Below, piece by piece: positions 1 to 5,839 of a DNA stretch of 5,902 nucleotides. Source of the stretch: Chryseobacterium sp. UBA6632. GTDB taxonomy: Bacteria > Bacteroidota > Bacteroidia > Flavobacteriales > Weeksellaceae. Under the pieces are notes generated by a model, which was given only the letters and a program-made list of their open reading frames with translations, was not told the origin of the DNA and did not search any database. The stretch is taken from assembly GCA_002455915.1 (NCBI GenBank), contig DKLU01000465.1, positions 1-5,902 of the forward strand. Reading direction: 5' to 3'. Within the stretch, counting starts at the first letter, position 1. Every line of letters starts with the position of its first letter. A program made the position numbers and the translations under genes.

Positions 1-18
1 TTATTAATTAAAATAATT

Positions 19-1086
19 TTAAGGAAATCTGTATACGATAGCATTGATGTTCATTCCGGCACCAACCGAAGTCATTACAATGTTACCTTTTTCTTTAAAC
101 GTTTGACCTTCCATTTTTCCTTTAATTATTAAATCGAACATGGTAGGAATTGTTGCAACAGACGAGTTTCCAAAGTCTTGGATCGTCATTGGAGAGATCG
201 AATGGTCATAATCTTTCACATCATATAATTTATGAAGTCTTTCGATCATGGCATAATCCATCTTAGCGTTTGCCTGGTGAATCAAAATTTTGTTGATATC
301 TTCAATAGAAAGACCTGCGTCTTCAATGGTTTCTTTAATCGCTGCAGGAACATTTTTAAGAGCATATTCGTAGATTTTTCTACCTTGCATTCTTACAAAT
401 AAACGTGATTGATCTGAATCTTTATTGATAGAAGGTCCGTTTGCTAAATAATCAAGTTCCGGTCCGTTATCACAGATTGTGTTGTGAGCAATGATTCCTA
501 CGTTTTCCTGATCTGTAGCCTGTACCACAACTGCTCCGGCTCCGTCTGCAAAGATCATTCTGTTTCTGTCATGCGGATCTGTTACTCTGCTTAATGTTTC
601 AGCACCGATTACCAGGATTGTTTTTGCTACTTTGGCTTTAATTAAATTATCAGCCAAAATCATAGCTTCCACCCAACCCGGACATCCGAAAAGCATATCA
701 TAAGTGATACATTTTCTGTTTCTAATGCCTAATTTATTCTTTACTCTCGCCGCCATTGTCGGCATAAAGTCTGCATATCCGTTTACAGTAACTTCCCCAA
801 AATTACTTGCGTAGATAATATAATCAAGTTCCTCCTGATCTACGTTGGCATCTGCAATAGCCAATTTTGCAGCTTCGTAACCGATTTGTGAGTTTGAAAG
901 ATCATCTTCTATGAATCTCCTGTTCTCTATTTCCGTGATTTCTACAAATTTTGAAATAGTTTCCTCAGCAGGTTTGTCAATCTTCACCCCGTCTTCTGTA
1001 TAAAACTCTGAATCTAAGAAAAAGTCTCTACCTATAATTCTGTTTGGAAGGTAAGATCCAGAACCAATAATGATCGTATTCGGCAT
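19..1086 (-). CDS. fabH: 3-oxoacyl-ACP synthase III (FabH/KAS III) family protein
   Basis: This is a thiolase-fold condensing enzyme of the KAS III family, whose members join an acyl thioester to malonyl-ACP in the cytoplasm, classically to start fatty acid synthesis. Visible hallmarks are an N-terminal GSGSYLP (8-14), the nucleophile Cys135 in FGCPG, a DPHDR motif (170-174), FADGAGA (179-185), catalytic His270 in HQAN and catalytic Asn307 in FGNSS. The Cys-His-Asn triad is therefore complete. At 355 residues it is longer than E. coli FabH (317), largely through an insertion around residues 27-48. The region matching the CoA-gripping Trp32/Arg36 of E. coli FabH reads KFVEI, so those residues seem absent and the donor may not be acetyl-CoA. 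The ATG lies about 20 bases below a TAACTTTG box and has no Shine-Dalgarno, as usual in this phylum. It could be a specialised paralogue (secondary lipid or pigment precursor) rather than the housekeeping FabH. The family is certain; the substrate is not. Confidence 0.9.
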   Translation of the reverse strand: MPNTIIIGSGSYLPNRIIGRDFFLDSEFYTEDGVKIDKPAEETISKFVEITEIENRRFIEDDLSNSQIGYEAAKLAIADANVDQEELDYIIYASNFGEVTVNGYADFMPTMAARVKNKLGIRNRKCITYDMLFGCPGWVEAMILADNLIKAKVAKTILVIGAETLSRVTDPHDRNRMIFADGAGAVVVQATDQENVGIIAHNTICDNGPELDYLANGPSINKDSDQSRLFVRMQGRKIYEYALKNVPAAIKETIEDAGLSIEDINKILIHQANAKMDYAMIERLHKLYDVKDYDHSISPMTIQDFGNSSVATIPTMFDLIIKGKMEGQTFKEKGNIVMTSVGAGMNINAIVYRFP

Positions 1087-1111
1087 TCGTTTAAATGATT
1101 TTTTAAAGTTG

Positions 1112-1119
1112 CAAAGTTA
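1112..1119 (-). promoter_or_regulatory. -7 box of the fabH-like gene promoter
   Basis: On the minus strand this reads TAACTTTG, an exact match to the Bacteroidota -7 consensus TAnnTTTG. It would start transcription near 1105 and leave a leader of about 20 bases. The -33 element is weak: only TTCG, 17 bases upstream, stands where TTTG is expected. Confidence 0.6.
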
Positions 1120-1156
1120 ATAATTAATATTAATAACGAAGAATTAAAAATATTAT

Positions 1157-1164
1157 TAAATTTG
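1157..1164 (+). promoter_or_regulatory. -7 box for the 1187-ubiE-porT unit
   Basis: TAAATTTG is an exact TAnnTTTG match, 22 bases before the ATG at 1187, and predicts a start near 1170. No TTG/TTTG is visible 17-23 bases upstream in this A/T-only stretch. It is divergent from the fabH-like promoter, with about 40 bases between the two boxes. It is the only evident promoter for the three closely packed genes ending with porT. Confidence 0.6.
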
Positions 1165-1186
1165 CAAAAAATGTACTTTACAGTCT

Positions 1187-1756
1187 ATGAAAAATAATCC
1201 GTCTTTGAAAGGTTTAATTATTGCAGTTGTGGTATTTTTCGTTGCCTTTGGAATCTACTTCTTTTTTTTAGCCAAAAAAAATTATTACGTAGTAGATAAT
1301 CCTACTCCCAATACATATTACTATAAAATAAACAATGGTTCGGAAGGAGTTGTTTCTGCCGGACAATTTGTAGATGTTGATTTGAAGTTGGGAAAAAATT
1401 CGATTAAAGTGTACGATCAAAATAAAAAATTATTGTACGATTCTGCGTTTGAAGTTAATAAGATCCGTGGTCTTTTGAATATTGCCCATCAGGATTATTA
1501 CATCAATGATCAGTATTACGGGTACAATCTTAAAAAAGATTCATTACTTTTGGCACTTGATAAAACCACAATCGACGGAAAAACGTATTTCGGAGGTGCA
1601 AAACACTTCAACAAATTATACAGTGAAGATTTTTATTATAATGTAAATGAAGATTATGATAAAGTGATCAAGAACATTCAACAGGTGGAGTCTAGATCAA
1701 AGATTTTCAGAAAGCAGGATTACCTTAATTATTATAAAGAATATTACAAGTTTTAA
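1187..1756 (+). CDS. Tyr-rich membrane-anchored protein of unknown function
   Basis: I do not recognise a named family. The 189-residue product has a short Lys/Asn N-terminus, one strongly hydrophobic segment at about residues 9-28 without a clear signal-peptidase site, then a hydrophilic part. This suggests a single-pass inner-membrane protein with its bulk outside the cytoplasm (inferred from the helix followed by KKNYY). Residues 38-90 alternate like beta strands (YYYKINNG, then GKNSIKVYD), which would fit a small PEGA- or Ig-like domain, but that is a guess. Tyrosine is unusually frequent, 23 of 189 (12%), often as YY pairs, with a C-terminal cluster from about residue 179. It is first in a tight unit, with its TAA only 3 bases before the ubiE start and in the same frame. 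A TAnnTTTG box lies 22 bases upstream of its ATG. Link to envelope or secretion work through porT is suggested only by context. Confidence 0.8.
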   Translation: MKNNPSLKGLIIAVVVFFVAFGIYFFFLAKKNYYVVDNPTPNTYYYKINNGSEGVVSAGQFVDVDLKLGKNSIKVYDQNKKLLYDSAFEVNKIRGLLNIAHQDYYINDQYYGYNLKKDSLLLALDKTTIDGKTYFGGAKHFNKLYSEDFYYNVNEDYDKVIKNIQQVESRSKIFRKQDYLNYYKEYYKF

Positions 1757-1759
1757 GTT

Positions 1760-2491
1760 TTGACAAAAGATATTACTAAAGTTACTCCCTACAATTCTGA
1801 CGCTACTAAGAAGAGCCAGGTAGAGGATATGTTCGACAATATTGCACCAAAATATGATCTTCTGAATCGTGTTTTATCTCTGAAAATTGATGTTTTATGG
1901 AGAAATAAATTGGTGAAAATGATGAAAAATGATAACCCTCAGGAAGTGCTGGATGTGGCTACTGGAACGGGAGATCTTGCAATCACCATTGAAAAAGGAA
2001 CCAACGCAAAAGTAATTGGTTTAGATTTATCGCAACAAATGTTAAATGTTGGCGTTATTAAAATAAAAAAACTTAATTTAGACGGCAAAATTTCCATGCA
2101 AAAGGGCGATGCAGAAAATTTACCTTTCGAGGACAATAGATTTGACGCTGTTTCCGTTGCATTTGGAGTAAGGAATTTTGAAAATCTTAAAAAAGGTTTA
2201 GCAGAGTTAAGAAGAGTAGTTAAAGATAACAAAAGTGTTTATATACTGGAGTTTTCAAAGGTTGAGGGGTTGATGGGGCCATTGTATATGTTTTATTTCA
2301 AAAACATTCTGCCGGCAATAGGCAGGCTGGTTTCCAAAGATAATAGGGCGTATACATACCTTCCGGATTCTGTAAATGCATTTCCTTTCGGGGAAAAGAT
2401 GAAGCAAATTCTTTTAGATACAGGATTTAAAAAAGTTGAATATAAAAAACTAAGTTTAGGTATAGCCACAATTTATAAAGCAACAAAGTAA
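1760..2491 (+). CDS. ubiE: Demethylmenaquinone methyltransferase (UbiE/MenG)
   Basis: This class I SAM-dependent methyltransferase carries out the last step of menaquinone synthesis, C-methylating demethylmenaquinone; Bacteroidota use menaquinone, so the MenG role applies rather than the ubiquinone one. Family marks are MFDNIAPKYDLLNRVLS (24-40), the SAM loop VLDVATGTGD (63-72), acidic Asp89 ending strand 2, GDAENLPF (116-123), AFGVRN (134-139), YLPDSVNAFP (200-209) and the terminal GIATIYKATK. The length of 243 residues is typical. The start is TTG at 1760: the preceding in-frame codons are GTT and the stop TAA of the upstream gene, and the next in-frame ATG (1829) would remove conserved N-terminal sequence. 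It sits 3 bases after the upstream gene and 3 bases before porT, so the three are very probably cotranscribed. The family is certain; the TTG start is well supported. Confidence 0.95.
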   Translation: MTKDITKVTPYNSDATKKSQVEDMFDNIAPKYDLLNRVLSLKIDVLWRNKLVKMMKNDNPQEVLDVATGTGDLAITIEKGTNAKVIGLDLSQQMLNVGVIKIKKLNLDGKISMQKGDAENLPFEDNRFDAVSVAFGVRNFENLKKGLAELRRVVKDNKSVYILEFSKVEGLMGPLYMFYFKNILPAIGRLVSKDNRAYTYLPDSVNAFPFGEKMKQILLDTGFKKVEYKKLSLGIATIYKATK

Positions 2492-2494
2492 CCT

Positions 2495-3277
2495 ATGAAT
2501 AAATTTTTATTAAAAGCACTGGTTTTAGCCTCAGTAAATATTGCAATGTTTGCCAACGCGCAATTTAGAACCCGAAACAGAATGGATAAGTTGGAGGAAT
2601 TCGACGAGCAGAAGTTCAGCTGGGGTTTTTATCTGAATGGTAATAAACTAGATTATCGTATTGTTTTGAACCCAACATACGGTATGAATGGTAACCAAAA
2701 TCTAGTTACATCTAAAGAAAGTTACAGTTTCGGGGCAGGGCTTATTGCTAAATGGAGACTGAATGATTATTTAGATTTAAGATTGGAACCAGGCTTGCAA
2801 TTTGGTCAGAGAGAGCTGAACTTCAACACGCAATCTAATGACTTTTATCAACATGGTACTTTAACAAACCCGGCTTTTACCCCGATTCCTTTAACGGATA
2901 AAGATAAAACAAGACAAATTAAATCTACTTTGGTAGATATCCCTTTTATGCTAGAATTACACGGTCACAGATGGTATAATTCAAGACCATACGTTGCAGC
3001 GGGGGTAAACTATATCGTAAACCTACAATCGAATGCAGATTCTACGGATGACAACATGCAGCAGGTTTTCAGATCTACAACGCACAACTTCGGTTGGTCT
3101 GCAGAGATGGGTATTCAGCTTTACTTTAACAAGTTTAAACTTACTCCGGCAATCAGAGGAACATTTATCATGAACAACGAGGTTGTATCTGATAATGCTA
3201 CTACGCCTCCGTACTGGACAGCTGCAATGTCTACTTTACAGACAAGAGCGGTAATGTTCGTATTGAAATTCGAATAA
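2495..3277 (+). CDS. porT: PorT-family protein of the type IX secretion system
   Basis: The 260-residue protein matches the PorT/SprT family, membrane-associated beta-rich proteins needed for the type IX secretion system (and for gliding where present). A signal peptide covers about residues 1-22: MNKFLLK, a hydrophobic core, then a likely cut after ANA before QF. The mature part has alternating strands typical of small outer-membrane barrels (FSWGFYLNG; GAGLIAKWRLNDYLDLRLEPGLQFG; LVDIPFMLELHG; PYVAAGVNY; FGWSAEMGIQLYF) and ends in VMFVLKFE, an aromatic-rich barrel-type C-terminus. The LRLEPGLQFG and LVDIPFMLE signatures are common to PorT-like proteins. Length is close to P. gingivalis PorT (about 244). 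The ATG is 3 bases after the ubiE stop; a ubiE-porT pair recurs in Bacteroidota as far as I recall. It is the last gene of its unit, being followed by a strong terminator. The alternative is a generic outer-membrane beta-barrel protein, but context favours PorT. Confidence 0.85.
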   Translation: MNKFLLKALVLASVNIAMFANAQFRTRNRMDKLEEFDEQKFSWGFYLNGNKLDYRIVLNPTYGMNGNQNLVTSKESYSFGAGLIAKWRLNDYLDLRLEPGLQFGQRELNFNTQSNDFYQHGTLTNPAFTPIPLTDKDKTRQIKSTLVDIPFMLELHGHRWYNSRPYVAAGVNYIVNLQSNADSTDDNMQQVFRSTTHNFGWSAEMGIQLYFNKFKLTPAIRGTFIMNNEVVSDNATTPPYWTAAMSTLQTRAVMFVLKFE

Positions 3278-3299
3278 GAAAAATTAGACTTAAAAATAT

Positions 3300-3329
3300 A
3301 GAGGAGATGCCAAAAGCGTCTCCTTTTTT
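3300..3329 (+). terminator. Rho-independent terminator after porT
   Basis: GGAGATGC (3303-3310) pairs with GCGTCTCC (3316-3323) over 8 bp with a single U-G wobble and a 5-base CAAAA loop. Six T residues (3324-3329) follow at once. Flanking A/G and T bases can extend the stem. It begins about 25 bases after the porT stop, as expected for the end of the operon. Confidence 0.9.
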
Positions 3330-3360
3330 GTTTACAGATCAAAATATAGAGAGTTTTATT

Positions 3361-3390
3361 TTTGTTAGTATTAATATTTTGTTATTTTTG
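3361..3390 (+). promoter_or_regulatory. Promoter of the coiled-coil protein-zapA unit
   Basis: TTTG (3361-3364), an 18-base spacer and TATTTTTG (3383-3390) match both parts of the Bacteroidota housekeeping promoter (TTTG / N17-23 / TAnnTTTG) exactly. Transcription should start near 3396, about 20 bases before the ATG at 3418. Its place just after the porT terminator makes this a new transcription unit. Confidence 0.8.
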
Positions 3391-3417
3391 CTAATAGTTA
3401 GAATATACAAACCTGAA

Positions 3418-3720
3418 ATGCTTCAAGATTTAGAAAACAATTTTTCAGAATTAGAAAAAAAGATTTTGCTTTTACAGAAAAACTATAAAAATCTTACTGA
3501 GAAATTTTCAGAATTAAGTATTGAGCATGAAGACCTGAAGAAAAGATATGATGAAGAAAGAAAGAAAGGTCAGGTATTAGCAGAAGAGCAAAAAAATATA
3601 AAACTTTACTCAGCAATATCAGGAAATCCTGAGCACAATAGATTGATGAAAAGTCACATCAACCGATTGGTAAAAGAGATAGATTTCTGTATTGCACAGC
3701 TTCAAAACAGTGGATTATAA
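3418..3720 (+). CDS. Small coiled-coil protein upstream of ZapA (possible ZapB-like partner)
   Basis: This 100-residue protein is almost all helix. Residues 1-62 show heptad-like spacing of Leu/Ile/Phe among Glu and Lys (MLQDLENNFSELEKKILLLQ and onward), and a conserved-looking C-terminus LVKEIDFCIAQL (84-95) follows a short SAISGNPEH break. There is no signal peptide or membrane helix. An in-frame ATG exists earlier at 3307, which would add 37 residues, but it lies inside the porT terminator stem and upstream of the 3361-3390 promoter, so it would not be on the main transcript; I therefore start at 3418. The stop overlaps the zapA start (TAATG), which implies cotranslation with ZapA. Short coiled-coil proteins of about this size commonly precede zapA in Flavobacteria, from memory. 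A division role like that of E. coli ZapB (81-residue coiled coil binding ZapA) is my inference from form and position, not from sequence similarity. Confidence 0.82.
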   Translation: MLQDLENNFSELEKKILLLQKNYKNLTEKFSELSIEHEDLKKRYDEERKKGQVLAEEQKNIKLYSAISGNPEHNRLMKSHINRLVKEIDFCIAQLQNSGL

Positions 3721-4001
3721 TGGAGGTAAGAAGAATAACCATCAACATTGCAGGAAGGGTGTATCCGCTGAACGTACCGGCAGCAGAGGAGGAAACTTTG
3801 CGTAAGGTAGGGAAGCAAATTGAAAGTATGATTAAAGATTTTGAACAGAATTTCGATGTGAGAGACAAACAAGATGCTTTGGCAATGTGTGCCCTGAAAT
3901 TGGGAACCAATGCGGAAGTAGTGTCTGCGAACTACGATAAAACAATACATTCTACCAACGACAGATTATCAAAAATCAATCAGTCGTTGAATGAAAAATA
4001 G
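3720..4001 (+). CDS. zapA: Cell division protein ZapA
   Basis: ZapA binds FtsZ and bundles its filaments at the division ring in the cytoplasm. The 93-residue product shows the family pattern: an N-terminal beta part RITINIAGRVYPL (5-17), the first helix EEETLRKVGKQIESMI (23-38), the RDKQDALAMCAL block (48-59) that is the most conserved part, then a long C-terminal helix that forms the dimer/tetramer coiled coil. It is slightly shorter than E. coli ZapA (109), as usual for Bacteroidota members. Its ATG shares one base with the TAA of the upstream coiled-coil gene, so translation is probably coupled and the ratio of the two proteins fixed. The TAG stop is the first base of an inverted repeat (4001-4023), and the 6S RNA promoter overlaps the 3' end of the gene. 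Identification is firm. Confidence 0.93.
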   Translation: MEVRRITINIAGRVYPLNVPAAEEETLRKVGKQIESMIKDFEQNFDVRDKQDALAMCALKLGTNAEVVSANYDKTIHSTNDRLSKINQSLNEK

Positions 4002-4015
4002 CGGAAATAGATTTT
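3987..4015 (+). promoter_or_regulatory. Promoter of the 6S RNA gene
   Basis: TTG (3987-3989), an 18-base spacer and TAGATTTT (4008-4015) fit TTG / N17-23 / TAnnTTTG with one mismatch, in the last T of the box where G is expected. It predicts a start at about 4021-4024, just before the 6S closing stem. The -33 part lies within the end of zapA. Confidence 0.55.
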
Positions 4016-4023
4016 TTTTCCGC
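4001..4023. repeat. Inverted repeat enclosing the 6S -7 box
   Basis: GCGGAAA (4001-4007) and TTTCCGC (4017-4023) are perfect 7-base arms around a 9-base centre that holds the TAGATTTT box. It has no T-tract after the right arm, so it is not a standard terminator for zapA. It could be an operator or an RNA hairpin in readthrough zapA transcripts. Confidence 0.6.
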
Positions 4024-4200
4024 AACAAGCTGCCTACGATAATTCTAACACATTAAAGGTAAACTCAACGCTAAACAATTACCGAACAAATGTCCATGGA
4101 ATGGCGTGCCGATTTATCGGATTACAGACCATGGAAATCAGTTCAAATCGTGTTGATTAGGAGTTTACTCTCAATCTCTGGATTATTGTGGGCTTTTTTT
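4022..4200 (+). ncRNA. ssrS: 6S RNA, Flavobacteria type (6S-Flavo)
   Basis: 6S RNA binds the housekeeping RNA polymerase by imitating an open promoter and damps transcription, chiefly in slow growth. The gap folds as one long rod. The closing stem pairs 4032-4043 (GCCTACGATAAT) with 4182-4193 (ATTATTGTGGGC), 12 bp with two G-U wobbles. A central bubble follows (4044-4057 facing 4170-4181). Then come GGTAAACTC/GAGTTTACT-type pairing (4058-4066 with 4161-4169), CTAAACAA/TTGATTAG (4071-4078 with 4153-4160, one A-A mismatch), GAAC/GTTC (4084-4087 with 4141-4144), TCCATGG/CCATGGA (4093-4099 with 4129-4135) and an apical CCGA-TTTA-TCGG hairpin (4109-4120). Seven T residues follow the closing stem. 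Length, near 180 bases, matches 6S RNAs, and the place after zapA mirrors ssrS in proteobacteria. The ends are inferred from the promoter and the T-tract. The region lacks any plausible ORF. Confidence 0.85.
4182..4200 (+). terminator. 3' end of 6S RNA: closing-stem arm plus U-tract
   Basis: The right arm of the 6S closing stem (ending GTGGGC, 4193) runs directly into T7 (4194-4200). No strong local hairpin precedes the T-tract, so termination would depend on the long-range closing stem forming with 4032-4043, and may leak into rny. Confidence 0.6.
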
Positions 4201-4250
4201 ATGTGAAAAAATTAAAAGGATATGAATACAATTAAAACTCAATATAAATT

Positions 4251-5816
4251 ATGATAGAAGTTATAATCGGCGTTGTTTGTTTAGTAATCGGTGCAGTTAT
4301 AGGGATATTTTTCTCTAAAAGCTCACTGAATACCAAAGCAAAATTTATTATAGATGATGCGAAGAAGAATGCCGAAAATCTTATAGAAAAAGCTAACGTA
4401 CAGGCCGAATCCATAAAGAAAGAAAAGAATCTTCAGGCTAAAGAAAAATTCTTAGAGTTAAAGTCTCAGCACGATGCTGATATTCAGTCTCGTGAAAAGA
4501 AAATGCAGGAGGTAGAAAAGAGAATTAAAGATAAGGAACACAAGCTGAACGACGAGCTTAGCAAGACCGGAAAACTTGAAAAAGATCTAGACAAGCAAAT
4601 TGCTGATTATTCTAAAAAAACAGAGATTTTAGAGAAAAAACAGCATGATTTGGATACTGCAACAGCTAAAAAGGTTGAAATTTTAGAAAAAATCTCTAAC
4701 TATTCTGCAGAAGAAGCAAAAGCTGAATTGGTAGAATCTTTAAAAGCAGAAGCAAAAACGAGAGCTCAGGCACACGTTCAGAGCATCATGGAAGAAGCTC
4801 AGCTGAATGCAAAAGGTGAGGCGAGAAAAATCGTTATTCAGACTATTCAGAGAATCGGAACAGAGCAGGCTATTGAAAATTCTGTATCTGTTTTCAACAT
4901 AGAATCTGACGAGGTAAAAGGTAGAATTATCGGTAGAGAAGGTAGAAATATTCGTGCTTTAGAAGCGGTTACGGGTGTTGAGATCATCGTTGATGATACT
5001 CCGGAAGCTATCCTTCTTTCATGTTTCGATCCGGTAAGAAGAGAGATCGCAAGATTATCCCTTCACAGATTGGTAACAGACGGTAGAATTCACCCTGCGA
5101 GAATTGAAGAAGTTGTTGAAAAAACAAGAAAACAAATCGAGGAGGAGATCATAGAAGTTGGTAAAAGAACAATTATCGATTTAGGAATCCACGGATTACA
5201 CCCTGAATTGATTAAAATCGTAGGTAGAATGAAGTATCGTTCTTCTTACGGACAAAACCTACTTCAGCACTCAAGAGAGGTAGCAAATATTGCTGCAACA
5301 ATGGCTGCAGAATTAGGCTTAAACGTAAAATTAGCAAAAAGAGCAGGTTTATTACACGATATCGGTAAAGTTCCGGAGCAGGAGTCTGAACTTCCTCACG
5401 CTTTATTAGGTATGCAATGGGCTGAAAAATATGGCGAAAATCCAGAAGTTATCAATGCCATTGGAGCTCACCACGACGAGGTAGAAATGACATCTCTATT
5501 GTCTCCAATCATTCAGGTTGCCGATGCGATTTCAGGAGCGAGACCGGGAGCAAGAAGACAGGTTTTGGAATCATATATCCAAAGATTAAAAGACCTTGAA
5601 TCTGCTGCATTAAGCTTCGAAGGAGTATCTTCAGCATACGCAATCCAGGCGGGTAGAGAATTAAGAGTAATGGTAGAAAGCGGAAAGGTAAATGACGAAG
5701 TAGCTTCACAATTATCTTACGACATTTCAGAAAAGATTCAAAATGAATTAACTTATCCTGGACAGGTAAAAGTAACAGTAATCAGAGAAACGAGAGCTGT
5801 GAATATCGCAAGATAA
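4251..5816 (+). CDS. rny: Ribonuclease Y
   Basis: RNase Y is a membrane-bound endoribonuclease that begins mRNA decay and processing. The product is full length (521 residues; B. subtilis 520). Domains in order: an N-terminal membrane helix (about 2-21), a long charged coiled coil (about 30-190), a KH RNA-binding domain with the GREG loop in IIGREGRNI (226-234), and an HD hydrolase domain with His340, the HD pair His369-Asp370 in LLHDIGK, His407-His408 and Asp425, which supply the metal ligands. The C-terminal [20 protein letters not shown] end is the conserved family ending. All catalytic residues are present. The ATG at 4251 gives the expected membrane anchor. It lies 50 bases after the 6S T-tract with no TAnnTTTG box between, so its transcript may come from readthrough of zapA or 6S, or from a promoter I cannot recognise. 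A terminator follows 24 bases after the stop. Identification is firm. Confidence 0.97.
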   Translation: MIEVIIGVVCLVIGAVIGIFFSKSSLNTKAKFIIDDAKKNAENLIEKANVQAESIKKEKNLQAKEKFLELKSQHDADIQSREKKMQEVEKRIKDKEHKLNDELSKTGKLEKDLDKQIADYSKKTEILEKKQHDLDTATAKKVEILEKISNYSAEEAKAELVESLKAEAKTRAQAHVQSIMEEAQLNAKGEARKIVIQTIQRIGTEQAIENSVSVFNIESDEVKGRIIGREGRNIRALEAVTGVEIIVDDTPEAILLSCFDPVRREIARLSLHRLVTDGRIHPARIEEVVEKTRKQIEEEIIEVGKRTIIDLGIHGLHPELIKIVGRMKYRSSYGQNLLQHSREVANIAATMAAELGLNVKLAKRAGLLHDIGKVPEQESELPHALLGMQWAEKYGENPEVINAIGAHHDEVEMTSLLSPIIQVADAISGARPGARRQVLESYIQRLKDLESAALSFEGVSSAYAIQAGRELRVMVESGKVNDEVASQLSYDISEKIQNELTYPGQVKVTVIRETRAVNIAR

Positions 5817-5839
5817 GATTTGATTTTAAAAATAGTTAT

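Noticed and set aside
1171..1197. A short upstream ORF (ATG at 1171, product MYFTVYEK) overlapping the start at 1187
   Set aside because: Its ATG lies almost at the predicted transcription start, it is only 8 codons long, and it is out of frame with the gene. It is most simply chance; comparison with relatives would be needed to revive it.
1939..2232. Minus-strand open frame of 97 codons within ubiE
   Set aside because: It is fully antisense to a firmly identified gene, has no promoter, and its composition looks like a mirrored reading of ubiE.
3121..3342. Minus-strand open frame across the end of porT and its terminator
   Set aside because: It is antisense to porT and would start inside or beyond the terminator; no family features are visible.
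3659..3950. Two minus-strand open frames (3659-3910 and 3702-3950) opposite zapA
   Set aside because: Both are antisense to zapA and lack recognisable domains or promoter boxes.
4001..4023. Inverted repeat read as the zapA terminator
   Set aside because: The T-run lies in the loop and right arm, not after the hairpin, and the next bases are AACAAGC. The arrangement fits a promoter element or operator better.
4022..4200. Riboswitch or leader of rny as an alternative to 6S RNA
   Set aside because: The single long rod with central bubble, the length near 180, the upstream promoter and the synteny after zapA fit 6S RNA. No multi-helix junction typical of metabolite riboswitches was found.
4232..4414. 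Minus-strand open frame opposite the 5' end of rny
   Set aside because: Its apparent hydrophobicity is the complement of the rny membrane-helix and coiled-coil codons.
5509..5709. Minus-strand open frame within the rny 3' part
   Set aside because: It is antisense to the conserved C-terminal domain of RNase Y and has no independent coding signs.
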